Below, piece by piece: positions 46,557 to 56,149 of a DNA stretch of 64,000 nucleotides. The stretch covers positions 248,001-312,000 of the forward strand of contig NZ_JANQBD010000003.1 in NCBI RefSeq assembly GCF_024722015.1, in the 5' to 3' direction. Both the position numbers and the translations under genes were made by a program. Position 1 is the stretch's first letter; each line of letters opens with the position of its first letter. A model generated the notes under the pieces. The model searched no databases. It saw only the letters and a list, made by a program, of their open reading frames with translations, and was not told where the DNA came from. This DNA is from Paenibacillus radicis (ex Xue et al. 2023) (GTDB lineage: Bacteria > Bacillota > Bacilli > Paenibacillales > NBRC-103111).

Positions 46557-47666
46557 TCAATTCGTATTCGTAATGACTGCATGGGATATCTTCCGGGCAA
46601 TTTCCTGCTGAGGCAGCACATGCATAACGCAGTTCAACTCCACAGCAGCTCTTGGCATCCCATATACAATGCAGGTTTCTTCCGATTCCGCGATAGTAGT
46701 AACAGCCCCTGCCTGCTTTAATGCCAGCATCCCTTTAGCGCCATCCGCCCCCATTCCTGTCATAAGAACGATGTGACGTTTTAATTCTTTGAGCGGAAGT
46801 ATCGATTCAAAAAGGACATCAACGGATGGTCGATGACCGCCCCTTGGCTCCTCTTGATTCAAATGAATTTTGTACATTCCTGGGCCGTTCCGGGCTATAG
46901 TCATATGATAACTTCCAGGCGCTACATAAGCAGTGCCATTTTGAAGAATCATTCCATTTTCTGCTTCCACTACCTTCAGCTCGGATACAGAGTCCAGCCG
47001 CTGCGCCAAAGATTTGGTAAAATTAGGCGGCATATGCTGAACGATTACGATTGGAGCCGGTATATGTCCAGGAATTTGCGAAATGACTTGATGAAGTGCC
47101 CTGGGCCCTCCAGTCGAAGTCCCGATAGCTACAAGATGACTTACATGTGATGACGGTTTCAATTGCTGCTGCTTTTCAGAAATCGACTGAACTACGGTTT
47201 CTGAGACTGGTGCTACTCTTGGTGATGGTTTGGCAACCAATGGATTTAATTGAAACTTGTTGACATTCGTTTTAACTGCTATATGAAGCTTCTCCAGCAG
47301 TGCTGTTTTTACTTTGTGAAGATCTAAAGAGATGGACCCTGATGGCTTTCCGATAAAATCAACGGCACCTCGTTCTAATGCAGTTATCGTTTCCCTCGCA
47401 CCATCTTGTGTTAAACTGCTCAGCATGACCACTGGTGTCGGCTGCTCAGACATGATGGCCTTCAGAGCATCAAGTCCGTTCATCTCGGGCATTTCGATAT
47501 CCATGGTTACCACGTTCGGTTTAAGCTTTTTCACAAGCTCTACGGCTTCCTTACCGTTCTTTGCGGTTGCAATTACTTGAAACTGAGGATCCTCCGTAAT
47601 GAGGTCAGTAATGATTTTTCTCATAAAAACAGAATCATCGACTACGAGCACTCCATATGGTTTCAC
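46557..47666 (-). CDS. cheB: Receptor methylesterase / deamidase CheB
   Basis: 369-aa response regulator enzyme that demethylates chemoreceptors. The receiver domain has the Asp pair at 10-11 and the phospho-acceptor Asp56 in VTMDIEMPEMNG. A linker (about 125-175) is followed by the esterase domain with the catalytic Ser in AIGTSTGGPRAL, His in IVQHMPPNFTKSL and Asp in MTGMGADGAKG. The start is GTG, 12 nt after GGAGG. The methyltransferase CheR is not in this window. Confidence 0.97.
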   Translation of the reverse strand: MKPYGVLVVDDSVFMRKIITDLITEDPQFQVIATAKNGKEAVELVKKLKPNVVTMDIEMPEMNGLDALKAIMSEQPTPVVMLSSLTQDGARETITALERGAVDFIGKPSGSISLDLHKVKTALLEKLHIAVKTNVNKFQLNPLVAKPSPRVAPVSETVVQSISEKQQQLKPSSHVSHLVAIGTSTGGPRALHQVISQIPGHIPAPIVIVQHMPPNFTKSLAQRLDSVSELKVVEAENGMILQNGTAYVAPGSYHMTIARNGPGMYKIHLNQEEPRGGHRPSVDVLFESILPLKELKRHIVLMTGMGADGAKGMLALKQAGAVTTIAESEETCIVYGMPRAAVELNCVMHVLPQQEIARKISHAVITNTN

Positions 47667-47714
47667 TATGATCTAACACCTCCATGTTGTCTGTTTGGTT
47701 GGCACAAGAGGTTG

Positions 47715-48590
47715 TTACTGTTTAAGAAGTCTTATCATTTTCGATAAAAATCCTTTGACCGCCCCATCTTGATTTTCAGCAGGTGTTTGTTTGGCAATGT
47801 AATCCTCCACTAACTTATCTATAGCCTGAGAAGCTGGAGAAGAAGGGAATTCAATTGTAAAAGGAACCTGTTTTTTAACTGCTTTTGATACATGGTTATC
47901 ATCAGCAACAAACCCTAGTGTCGGAATATCAAGCTGAAGGAATTGCTTGGCTACCATGCTGATCTTGTCTGCTGTTTGCTTGCCTTCCTTCCAATCCGTC
48001 GCCCGATTTACAACAAGCTTGAACTTGACTGGCTCATTCATAGAGTTAACCATTTTTATAATGGCATAAGCATCTGTGATGGATGTAGGCTCCGGTGTAG
48101 TAACAACGAATGTTTCTTCCGCAGCTAGAATGAATTTCAACGTTTCCTTCGACAATCCAGCTCCCGTATCAAAAATAATAAAATCAACTGAACCATTTAA
48201 TTGATTAACCTGATTTGCAAAATAATCGAGCTGTTCCTCCGTTAGCCTTATTAAATCATTAAATCCGGATCCGCCTGCGATAAATTGAAGATCATTATAG
48301 CCGGTTTGAATAATTTCCCAGATCGTCTTTTCCTTTTTGAGGAGGTGATACAAATTATACTTAGCTGTAATCCCCATCAAAACATCAATATTGGCTAAGC
48401 CGATATCAGCATCAAACACAAGAACCTTATAGCCTTTCTTCTGTAGGGTAAGAGCAAAATTCAAAGTAAAATTTGATTTGCCTACCCCGCCCTTGCCGCT
48501 CGTTACAGTAATAATTCGTGTCGTCTTGGGTAACTGCTGGTTTTGATGGCTTGAAATGAGATTCCGAAGTCCTTGTGCCTGATCATTCAT
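47715..48590 (-). CDS. flhG: Flagellar number regulator FlhG (MinD-like ATPase)
   Basis: 291-aa MinD/ParA-type ATPase (YlxH in B. subtilis) that stimulates FlhF GTPase activity and helps set flagellar number and spacing. The deviant Walker A SGKGGVGKSNFTLNFA lies near residues 31-46. The switch motifs are FDADIGLANIDVLMG and FIIFDTGAGLS. A C-terminal amphipathic helix (FLSKMIRLLKQ) probably binds the membrane. It overlaps flhF by 8 nt. Confidence 0.96.
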   Translation of the reverse strand: MNDQAQGLRNLISSHQNQQLPKTTRIITVTSGKGGVGKSNFTLNFALTLQKKGYKVLVFDADIGLANIDVLMGITAKYNLYHLLKKEKTIWEIIQTGYNDLQFIAGGSGFNDLIRLTEEQLDYFANQVNQLNGSVDFIIFDTGAGLSKETLKFILAAEETFVVTTPEPTSITDAYAIIKMVNSMNEPVKFKLVVNRATDWKEGKQTADKISMVAKQFLQLDIPTLGFVADDNHVSKAVKKQVPFTIEFPSSPASQAIDKLVEDYIAKQTPAENQDGAVKGFLSKMIRLLKQ

Positions 48591-50007
48591 TGTTACTGGC
48601 CCCCAGTATCAAGTCAATGATATGTTGTTCCGCCAATTCCGTAATATCATCCGGTACACTTTGCCCATTGGTAACATAGGATAATTGAAGCTTGAAATCA
48701 TGGACAAGATTGACGACGGAGCCGAATGAGTCGGTTTCATCCATCTTAGTGAACAATACCTTGTCCAGCTTAAATTTCGTAAAGTTATCCGTTATTGCTT
48801 TCATGTCTTTATATTTGGTTGTTAAGCTCAATACAAGAAACGTTTCACTCTTTCCCTGTGAGCGTAAAAGCGAATTTAATTCGGATACATACATCTCATT
48901 GCGATAATTGCGGCCTGCAGTATCCATAAATATAAGATCACAATCTTTTAATTGCTCGTAGGCTTTAGACAGGTCCTGAGGAGAAAAAACAACCTCCAAC
49001 GGAACGTTTAAAATGGTCGCATACGTCTTTAGCTGTTCTATCGCTGCAATTCGGTAAGTATCGGAAGTGATGAATCCGACCTTACGGTTATATTTAAGCA
49101 CCTGCTCTGCAGCCAGCTTGGCAATCGTCGTTGTTTTACCTACCCCTGTTGGTCCTACAAAATGAACTATTCTTGTATCAGGGGCCATATGCTTCGATTC
49201 CCCTACCATAAACAGACCAAGCAATTGCTTGCGAATTAATTTCATTGCCAGCTCGTCTGTCAATGTCATACCTTCAGCATTGACTATTTCCGTCACTTCA
49301 GTAATAACTTGTTGGACGAGAACCGGGTCTAGTTCCTGATCCAGCATCCGCTGCTGCAGCGTTGCCAAGGACGGATCCATGGGAGACTGCTGGAAGCCCT
49401 GGACTGAAAGCTTATGCATAAACTCTTTCATCTGCTTAAGCTCTTGGAGCAATATATCTTCCTTTGAATTAACCGCTACCGTTGCTGATGCTAGCGGCGC
49501 TTGTTGTGCGTTTTGTACTTGTTGTGTTTGTGGTACGTATTGTGCCTGTTGTGTTTGTTGTACTTGTGGTACATATTGCGCCTGTTGTGCTTGTGGCATA
49601 TGATTTTGAACCTTTACGGCAACCGGAGGTGGGCTGGGTATAAGGACATCCGGTACCTCAGGAAAAGACAGTGCAGGCTCATCCATGTTTCTTTTTGGCA
49701 GCACAGCTCCCGCACTGTTGTTCGGTCTTGAGTACGCCATCTGAGCAGTCTGTAAAGAATTATAGCTCTTAGGTGCTTGTTCCTGCAGCACCGCAGGTGT
49801 TGGCGATGAGGCTGTTTTAGTAGAGCTTGCTGCGGCTGTTGAATCCGTTGCCGCGAGCACTTCAATCTTTTTCTTGGAAAACATCCCCATAAAGCCGCCC
49901 GAACGTATTTCTTTTGTACTTAAGATGACCGCATCTTTTCCTAAGTCAGTTCGAATTTTTTGTAAAGCATCTGGCATAGAATCAACTACGTAGCGCTTCA
50001 CTCTCAT
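48583..50007 (-). CDS. flhF: Flagellar biosynthesis SRP-like GTPase FlhF
   Basis: 474-aa GTPase of the SRP family that positions new flagella. A basic N-terminal B domain (about 1-60) is followed by a Gln-rich low-complexity linker with repeated QxQQAQYVPQ units (about 135-175). The helical N domain runs about 185-270, and the G domain (about 280-470) has G1 GPTGVGKTTTIAKLA, G3 DTAGRNYRN and G4 TKMDETD. It overlaps flhA by 4 nt and flhG by 8 nt, so the flhA-flhF-flhG trio is tightly coupled. Confidence 0.96.
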   Translation of the reverse strand: MRVKRYVVDSMPDALQKIRTDLGKDAVILSTKEIRSGGFMGMFSKKKIEVLAATDSTAAASSTKTASSPTPAVLQEQAPKSYNSLQTAQMAYSRPNNSAGAVLPKRNMDEPALSFPEVPDVLIPSPPPVAVKVQNHMPQAQQAQYVPQVQQTQQAQYVPQTQQVQNAQQAPLASATVAVNSKEDILLQELKQMKEFMHKLSVQGFQQSPMDPSLATLQQRMLDQELDPVLVQQVITEVTEIVNAEGMTLTDELAMKLIRKQLLGLFMVGESKHMAPDTRIVHFVGPTGVGKTTTIAKLAAEQVLKYNRKVGFITSDTYRIAAIEQLKTYATILNVPLEVVFSPQDLSKAYEQLKDCDLIFMDTAGRNYRNEMYVSELNSLLRSQGKSETFLVLSLTTKYKDMKAITDNFTKFKLDKVLFTKMDETDSFGSVVNLVHDFKLQLSYVTNGQSVPDDITELAEQHIIDLILGASNNE

Positions 50008-52037
50008 AAATTAACTACCCCCATGCTTTGAATTTCAACGTTGGGTTCGAGTTCGCTGTAGGAAAGAACCGGTATATCCTGCATAGTCCGTTCCAAAAGC
50101 TGTCTTAAGTACATCCGAATCGTAGGAGAGGTCAATACGATTGGCTGTTGGCCTGATTGAAGAAGCTTCGTCACTTGATCGGTTATTCGTTGGTATATCA
50201 TTTGCGTAGAAGATGGGTCTAAAGCCAGATAGCTGCCCTGATCCGATTGCTGTACGGATTCAGCAATTTTCTTCTCGAGTGTGGGACCAACGGTTATCAC
50301 CTTAAGCGAATCCCCATTACTTGCAAATTGCTGTGTAATTTGCCTGGATAAAGCTTGTCTAACATATTCGGTCAAGATTTCAGGATCCTTGGTATAAGTT
50401 CCATAATCCGCCAAAGTCTCCAGTATTGTGACCAGATCACGTACCGATATTTTTTCTTTCAATAATTTCACAAGCACTTTCTGGATATCCCCTATGGATA
50501 ACACATTAGGAATTAGATCATCCACCAACACAGGATAGCTTTCTTTGACATTCTCTATTAATGATCTTGTTTCCTGACGTCCCAGCAGCTCATGAGCATG
50601 CTTCTTAATGATTTCCGTTAAATGGGTGGCTACAACAGAAGGCGGATCAACTACAGTGTAACCGGATAATTCAGCCCGTTCCTTCATTATTTCATCGATC
50701 CACATGGCTGGTAATCCGAAAGCAGGCTCCAGAGTATCGATACCTGTGATTGAATCATCGTCTATGCCCGGGCTCATGGCCAAGTAATGATTCAATAGAA
50801 GCTCACCGCGGGCAACCATGTTACCTTTAATTTTGATTACATATTCATTTGGCTTCAGTTGAATGTTGTCACGTATTCGGATTACCGGTACGACAACCCC
50901 CAGCTCAAGCGCACATTGTCGACGAATTAATATAATACGGTCTAATAAGTCCCCGCCTTGTTGAGTGTCTGCCAGTGGAATTAATCCATAGCCAAACTCA
51001 AACTCAATGGGATCCACCTGCAATAAACTAATGACACTTTCAGGACTTCGAACTTCCTCAATTTGCTGTTCTTCCTCCAGCAATTCTTCCTTTGCTTGCT
51101 GCTTGACCAAATTTTGCTTCATTTTCATTGCCGCAAAAGCCAACAGAACAGCAATCGGGAATGTAGTGAAAAAATGAATAGGGGTAAAAATACCCAGCAA
51201 AGTAATGGTACCGGCGACAATATACAGGAGATTAGGATAAGAGAAAAGCTGCTTCGTTAAATCATGAGCCAAATTACCATCCGATGAAGCTCTGGTAACA
51301 ATCAAGCCCGCTGCCGTAGAAATTAGAAGAGCAGGAATCTGACTAACTAGTCCATCACCTATCGTCATGATCGAGTATAGTTCTCCTGCTTCGGAGATGC
51401 TCATACCCTTCATGCTCATTCCTATAACGAGTCCGCCCAATAAATTGATAATCAGGATGATAATGCCGGCAATGGCATCTCCCTTTACGAATTTACTGGC
51501 ACCATCCATCGCTCCATAAAAGTCAGCCTCATTGGAAATTTTCTCACGGCGCTCTTTCGCTTGCTGCTCATTGATCAAGCCTGCATTCAAGTCTGCATCA
51601 ATAGCCATCTGCTTACCTGGCATAGCATCCAAAGTAAATCGGGCAGCTACTTCGGCAACGCGCTCAGAACCTTTGGTAATAACGATAAATTGAACAATAA
51701 CCAGGATTATAAACACTACAAAACCGACTACGATATTACCCTGGGCGACAAAAGAACCAAAGGTTTTGACCACATTACCGGCATCCGCATTTGCCAAAAT
51801 GTTACGAGTTGTCGAGACATTTAAGGCTAGCCTAAACAAGGTGGTTATTAATAAAAGGGAAGGAAATATTGAAAATTGCAAGGCTTCCTGAGTATTCATG
51901 GAAACAAGGATAATCATCAAAGCAATAGAAATATTAATGATCAGCAATACATCTATAAGCCATACGGGTATAGGAACAACCATCATCATGATAATGCCAA
52001 TTACACCTATCAGTACGACCAGATCTTTTACTTTCAT
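50004..52037 (-). CDS. flhA: Flagellar export gate protein FlhA
   Basis: 677-aa core of the flagellar type III export gate and proton-driven engine. Eight membrane segments occupy about residues 8-310, with the conserved cytoplasmic FHIPEP loop (RFTLDAMPGKQMAIDADLNAGLINEQQAKERR, about 145-176). The C-terminal cytoplasmic domain (about 330-677) forms the nonameric ring that receives substrate-chaperone complexes. Length and order (flhB upstream, flhF downstream) are as in B. subtilis. Confidence 0.97.
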   Translation of the reverse strand: MKVKDLVVLIGVIGIIMMMVVPIPVWLIDVLLIINISIALMIILVSMNTQEALQFSIFPSLLLITTLFRLALNVSTTRNILANADAGNVVKTFGSFVAQGNIVVGFVVFIILVIVQFIVITKGSERVAEVAARFTLDAMPGKQMAIDADLNAGLINEQQAKERREKISNEADFYGAMDGASKFVKGDAIAGIIILIINLLGGLVIGMSMKGMSISEAGELYSIMTIGDGLVSQIPALLISTAAGLIVTRASSDGNLAHDLTKQLFSYPNLLYIVAGTITLLGIFTPIHFFTTFPIAVLLAFAAMKMKQNLVKQQAKEELLEEEQQIEEVRSPESVISLLQVDPIEFEFGYGLIPLADTQQGGDLLDRIILIRRQCALELGVVVPVIRIRDNIQLKPNEYVIKIKGNMVARGELLLNHYLAMSPGIDDDSITGIDTLEPAFGLPAMWIDEIMKERAELSGYTVVDPPSVVATHLTEIIKKHAHELLGRQETRSLIENVKESYPVLVDDLIPNVLSIGDIQKVLVKLLKEKISVRDLVTILETLADYGTYTKDPEILTEYVRQALSRQITQQFASNGDSLKVITVGPTLEKKIAESVQQSDQGSYLALDPSSTQMIYQRITDQVTKLLQSGQQPIVLTSPTIRMYLRQLLERTMQDIPVLSYSELEPNVEIQSMGVVNL

Positions 52038-52060
52038 TACGCATGTCCTCCTTTCCTAAG

Positions 52061-53152
52061 CTAGTTAGCCTTACCTTTTACCTTATATACATAGGCTAAG
52101 ACTTCAGCGACAGCCTGGAACATATCGGCCGGAATGGCTTCTCCAATCTCAACTTGAGCATAAAGCGCGCGAGCTAAAGGTTTGTTCTCCATAGTAACAA
52201 TACTGTTCTCTTTCGCAATCTGCTTAATTTTTAATGCAATATAATCCGTGCCCTTCGCAAGAACCGTTGGCGCCTGCATGTTTTTCGAATCATACTTCAA
52301 TGCTACAGCGAAATGCGTAGGGTTAGTAATGACAACATCAGCTTTTGGAACTTCCTGCATCATACGCTGCATAGCCATTCTTCGCTGCTTTTCACGGATT
52401 TTACCTTTTATTAACGGATCCCCTTCCGTCTTCTTATATTCATCTTTAATATCCTGCTTGGACATTCTCAGGTTCTTTTCAAACTCATATTTCTGGTACA
52501 TATAATCAAACAGTGCTAGTACGATCAGAATAAGTCCGATTTTGATTCCCAACTTAAACGTAACGGATCCGGCAAACACAAATATATTTTCCAGAGGTAG
52601 TCTGGCAAGATCCATTAAATGACTTTTCTCAGCCCAAAGCGTTGAATAAACAACATAGCCGATAATGGACATTTTAAGTACAGACTTCATAAAATCTACA
52701 ACAGTCCGCATAGAGAAAATGTTTTTGGCACCTTCTATCGGATTCAGCTTATTGAATTTCATCATGAGTGGATCGGTAGTCATTAGAAATCCTATTTGCA
52801 AATAATTACTGAAAATAGCTGTGACTACAGTTATTAACAGGATCGGTGTAAGAAGCATCAAGCTCTGAATAACCAGTTGTTTGAAGAGTGAGCCCACATT
52901 TTCGATAGATAGATTAAGCAATAAATAATCGTTAAATACAGACCGGAACACATTCATCAGCTGATCCTTCATATAACCGCCGAACAAATAGAACGATAAG
53001 AATGCGAAAAACAAAATAAAGGCAGCAGGCAAATCCATACTCTTAGCAACTTGTCCCTTTTCTCTGGATTCCTGCCGTTTTTTGGGAGTAGCCGGTTCTG
53101 TTTTTTCGCCCGCAAACATCTGTAAATCTAGCTGTAAACGAATACGTTCCAC
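52061..53152 (-). CDS. flhB: Flagellar export specificity switch FlhB
   Basis: 363-aa gate protein that changes export from rod/hook to filament substrates. The N-terminus (AGEKTEPATPKKRQESREKGQVAKS, about 14-38) and four membrane segments (about 40-215) precede the cytoplasmic domain. That domain carries the self-cleavage site NPTH in VITNPTHFAVALKYD (near residue 277). The start is GTG, 7 nt after GGGAGG. Lies between fliR and flhA. Confidence 0.97.
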   Translation of the reverse strand: MERIRLQLDLQMFAGEKTEPATPKKRQESREKGQVAKSMDLPAAFILFFAFLSFYLFGGYMKDQLMNVFRSVFNDYLLLNLSIENVGSLFKQLVIQSLMLLTPILLITVVTAIFSNYLQIGFLMTTDPLMMKFNKLNPIEGAKNIFSMRTVVDFMKSVLKMSIIGYVVYSTLWAEKSHLMDLARLPLENIFVFAGSVTFKLGIKIGLILIVLALFDYMYQKYEFEKNLRMSKQDIKDEYKKTEGDPLIKGKIREKQRRMAMQRMMQEVPKADVVITNPTHFAVALKYDSKNMQAPTVLAKGTDYIALKIKQIAKENSIVTMENKPLARALYAQVEIGEAIPADMFQAVAEVLAYVYKVKGKAN

Positions 53153-53167
53153 ATCCAGTCCTCCCGG

Positions 53168-53956
53168 TTAACCCGCAAATAACCCAAAAAACTTTTGCAA
53201 ATGGTCGAGCATTGAAATAAAGGTATCCTTGAATACATCCTCATAAGCCGGAAATAACAAAATCAATAATACGAAGCCTATGATCATTTTGAGTGGCGCA
53301 CCAATAACAAAAATATTAAATTGAGGGGCTACCCTGGTTAGCAAGCCAAGTCCAATATCAGTTAAAAAAAGGGCTACGATAACCGGAGATGCCATCTGCA
53401 AACTAATAGCAAATACGGTTGAGAAAGTTTTCAACAAAAATTCTGAAATCTGCCCACCGTACATCCTCGTGAACATGTCATTGGATAATGGAATCCATTC
53501 ATAACTTTCTATTATTGCTTTGAGCAGAAGGTGATGCCCGTTAAAAGACAGAAACAACAGCATCGCGATCATATACTTCAAATTACCGATAACGGGCGAG
53601 GATGCTCCAGTCATAGGATCAATAACATTGGCAATCCCAAACCCTATCTGTATATCAATAAAGGAACCGGCTATCTGCACGATAGTAAAAAACATATAAG
53701 CAATAAAACCAAGACAGACACCAACAAGTATCTCCCGTATGACCGTCAGCAAGTAAAGAGAATCAAGCGGAACCGTAGTTGTTGTGCCTGTTACTGTGTA
53801 TGCCATTAATGTTACGAAAAAAGCAATCCCAACTTTAAAATGTGCCGGGACATTTTTGGCCGAAAAGACGGGTACTACGACAAAAAAGGAGGTTATCCGA
53901 CAAAAGAAAAGCATGAAGCCAGGAAAAAATTGATTAACCCATTCCAATAGACTCAC
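53168..53956 (-). CDS. fliR: Flagellar export gate protein FliR
   Basis: 262-aa membrane protein that forms the export gate complex with FliP and FliQ. It has six or more hydrophobic segments. The family motifs FSAKNVPAHFKVGIAFFVT (about 30-48) and GSFIDIQIGFGIANVIDPMTG (about 91-111) are present. The annotated start is GTG at 53956, just after fliQ, with only a weak AGGT ribosome site; TTG at 53947 is an alternative. Confidence 0.96.
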   Translation of the reverse strand: MSLLEWVNQFFPGFMLFFCRITSFFVVVPVFSAKNVPAHFKVGIAFFVTLMAYTVTGTTTTVPLDSLYLLTVIREILVGVCLGFIAYMFFTIVQIAGSFIDIQIGFGIANVIDPMTGASSPVIGNLKYMIAMLLFLSFNGHHLLLKAIIESYEWIPLSNDMFTRMYGGQISEFLLKTFSTVFAISLQMASPVIVALFLTDIGLGLLTRVAPQFNIFVIGAPLKMIIGFVLLILLFPAYEDVFKDTFISMLDHLQKFFGLFAG

Positions 53957-53959
53957 TAC

Positions 53960-54229
53960 CTAGCCGACATATTTATAAAGGTTATTCAACAGGTTATAAG
54001 TAAAGTCAACCAACGTTGTCAGAATCCAAGGACCAAAGGCCAATACCGCAAGAAGTACGGCTACAATCTTCGGAACAAAAGCCAAGGTCTGCTCTTGAAT
54101 CTGAGTGGTTGCTTGAAAAATACTAATGATCAATCCAACTAGCAGAGCGAGTACCAGCATGGGAGCACTAGCCTTCAAGACCGTATACACAGCCTCACCG
54201 GCCAGATGGATGACAAACTCGGAACTCAC
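53960..54229 (-). CDS. fliQ: Flagellar export gate protein FliQ
   Basis: 89-aa protein with two membrane hairpins, part of the FliPQR gate. Typical sequence: GLIISIFQATTQIQEQTLAFVPKIVAVL (about 37-64). The start is GTG, 10 nt after GGAGG. Normal length. Four nucleotides separate it from fliR. Confidence 0.96.
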   Translation of the reverse strand: MSSEFVIHLAGEAVYTVLKASAPMLVLALLVGLIISIFQATTQIQEQTLAFVPKIVAVLLAVLAFGPWILTTLVDFTYNLLNNLYKYVG

Positions 54230-54267
54230 GATTTCTTCTCCTCCTGCTTGGGTCAGAGTACCCTAAG

Positions 54268-54289
54268 AGTTTTTGACTAGGCAAAAACT
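54268..54289 (-). other. Intercistronic hairpin between fliP and fliQ
   Basis: Perfect 8-bp stem (54268-54275 with 54282-54289) around 6 nt within the 79-nt gap. Not followed by a T-run, so read-through is expected. It may stabilise an mRNA end or shape translation. Confidence 0.4.
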
Positions 54290-54308
54290 GACTTTGTAAG
54301 CACCGACC

Positions 54309-55067
54309 TTACGTATTGTAGCTTAGCAGCAAGGATCTCACGACAAGATACCACCCGTCGACCAAGATAAACAACAATATTTTAAAAGGCAATGAAATCA
54401 TTACGGGAGGAAGCATCATCATCCCCATTGCCATGAGTGTGCTTGCTACTACCATGTCGATGACCAAGAATGGAATGAATATCATGAATCCCATTTGAAA
54501 GGCTGTCTTAAGTTCACTTATTGCATAGGCGGGAACTAAAGCTGTTAAAGGTGTATCCGCGACGCCGCTTGGCGGTTGTGCTTTGGAATAATCCAGAAAC
54601 AGTTTTAAATCCTTTTGCCTTGTGTGCTCAAACATGAAACTTTTTATCGATAATGAAGCTTTATCCAATGCTGCTGTTTGAGTAATTTCGCCCTTGAGAT
54701 ACGGCTGCAATGCCGTCTGATTTAAATCACCCAAAGTAGGGGCCATTATAAAAAAGGTCAGGAACAAAGCTAATCCAATCAGCACTTGATTGGGCGGCAT
54801 TTGCTGGGTTCCAAGCGATGTTCTGACAAAACCAAGCACAATAATAATTCGAGTAAAACTGGTCATCAGAACAAGAATTGCAGGCGATATACTTAATATG
54901 GTGATTAGCAATATGATATTAATTGTACTTGCAGCCCCACCTGTATTACCGGAGGAACCAATATCAATATTGATTCCAGGTATCGGGTCAGCCGCATAAG
55001 CATATGTACTATAGAACATTATGGCTAACAAGGATAATGCGGTTAAAGCTCCAGCTTTCCATTTCAT
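54309..55067 (-). CDS. fliP: Flagellar export gate protein FliP
   Basis: 252-aa gate protein. A cleavable signal peptide (about 1-26, ending ...TYAYAADP) is followed by four membrane segments. Family signatures are VLMTSFTRIIIVLGFVRTSLGTQQMPPNQVLIGLALFLTFFIMAP (about 65-109) and FIPFLVIDMVVASTLMAMGMMMLPPVMISLPFKILLFILVDGW (about 198-240). Its ATG overlaps the fliO stop. Confidence 0.97.
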   Translation of the reverse strand: MKWKAGALTALSLLAIMFYSTYAYAADPIPGINIDIGSSGNTGGAASTINIILLITILSISPAILVLMTSFTRIIIVLGFVRTSLGTQQMPPNQVLIGLALFLTFFIMAPTLGDLNQTALQPYLKGEITQTAALDKASLSIKSFMFEHTRQKDLKLFLDYSKAQPPSGVADTPLTALVPAYAISELKTAFQMGFMIFIPFLVIDMVVASTLMAMGMMMLPPVMISLPFKILLFILVDGWYLVVRSLLLSYNT

Positions 55068-55714
55068 GGCTTATCATTCAACCGATCTTTGTTTTTGTCA
55101 TCCATCAACAATTCCTCCACCATCTTCTTGCGATCAGACAAATGCTGCATTTTATTGTGGAATACTTGCTGAAAGGATGCCGTTATATCGGATTCTTCTA
55201 CATCAATCGTGTCATCCTGCTTCTTTCTCAGTTTGCTCAGCCATCCGCTGAAAGTTTCAAAATTGACTGTATTAGAGCCGCCGACTGTCAGCATATCCGT
55301 TATATAAGCAACTTCTTCGGCATCATCAATCTTCTCCATCAGTTGAACGTTGTCTCCGACTCCAACGATATAAAGTGAGTGACCAATTTCAATGACTTGA
55401 ATGGATTTGTTTGGCCCGAGCGGCACTCCGCCTAAGGAGCGAAGAGAACGACCAAATAAAAATTTATTTTTTTTGGCTAGAAACTTAATAATCACGAAAA
55501 ACAATCCGATAATAAGAATAAGAAAAAAAATAACTTTAACGACCATCCACATAGTATCAGCTGTACTTATTCCAGGATAGTCCATTTTAGGCGCATCATT
55601 CGGAAACTTATCCGCAGCAGTGCCGGATTCCCCATAACAAACTATAGAGAATCCAGCTAGTTGAATCATCCCCACGAATATAAATGAACAAATTCTGGTT
55701 GCGAGTCTATTCAA
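55064..55714 (-). CDS. fliO: Flagellar export accessory protein FliO (FliZ in Bacillus naming)
   Basis: 216 aa. An N-terminal hydrophobic segment (about 8-27, signal-like) and a second membrane segment (about 57-82, MVVKVIFFLILIIGLFFVIIKFLA) are followed by a cytoplasmic FliO domain (LGGVPLGPNKSIQVIEIGHSLYIVGVGDNVQLMEKI, about 95-130). The tail is charged. FliO assists assembly of the FliP ring. The start is TTG, 9 nt after AAAGGA. Coupled to fliP by a 4-nt overlap. Confidence 0.92.
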   Translation of the reverse strand: MNRLATRICSFIFVGMIQLAGFSIVCYGESGTAADKFPNDAPKMDYPGISTADTMWMVVKVIFFLILIIGLFFVIIKFLAKKNKFLFGRSLRSLGGVPLGPNKSIQVIEIGHSLYIVGVGDNVQLMEKIDDAEEVAYITDMLTVGGSNTVNFETFSGWLSKLRKKQDDTIDVEESDITASFQQVFHNKMQHLSDRKKMVEELLMDDKNKDRLNDKP

Positions 55715-55760
55715 GTTTCACATTCCTTTCGGTTTATGTCAGACTCTCCCCTTACCGTTA

Positions 55761-56123
55761 TTATCCCAACGTTTTCTTAATGGCTTCGATAACACGATCT
55801 GCCTGGAACGGCTTCACAATAAAATCTTTGGCACCTGCTTGAATAGCATCAATAACCATAGCTTGCTGTCCCATAGCGGAACACATAATAACTTTTGCAT
55901 TCGGATCTAATTTTTTGATTTCCTTTAGTGCAGCAATTCCATCCATTTCGGGCATCGTGATATCCATAGTAATTAAATCAGGACGCACTTCTTTAAATTT
56001 TTCAATAGCTTGGGCGCCATCATTCGCTTCGCCACAGACTTCATAACCATTTTTAGTCAAAATGTCTCGGATCATCATTCTCATAAAAGCTGCATCGTCT
56101 ACAATCAAAATTCGGTTTGCCAT
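55761..56123 (-). CDS. cheY: Chemotaxis response regulator CheY
   Basis: 120-aa single-domain receiver that binds the motor switch when phosphorylated by CheA. The Asp pair is at 9-10, the phospho-acceptor is Asp54 in TMDITMPEMDG, the conserved Thr/Ser region is IMCSAMGQQ (about 80-88) and Lys sits in FIVKPF (about 105). Lies between fliY and fliO, as in B. subtilis, away from cheA. Confidence 0.98.
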   Translation of the reverse strand: MANRILIVDDAAFMRMMIRDILTKNGYEVCGEANDGAQAIEKFKEVRPDLITMDITMPEMDGIAALKEIKKLDPNAKVIMCSAMGQQAMVIDAIQAGAKDFIVKPFQADRVIEAIKKTLG

Positions 56124-56149
56124 GGGTAAACAGTCCTCCTAGGGGTTAG

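Noticed and set aside
54268..54289. Terminator between fliP and fliQ
   Set aside because: Stem is present but no T-run follows; ending here would cut off essential export genes, so it is listed only as a hairpin.
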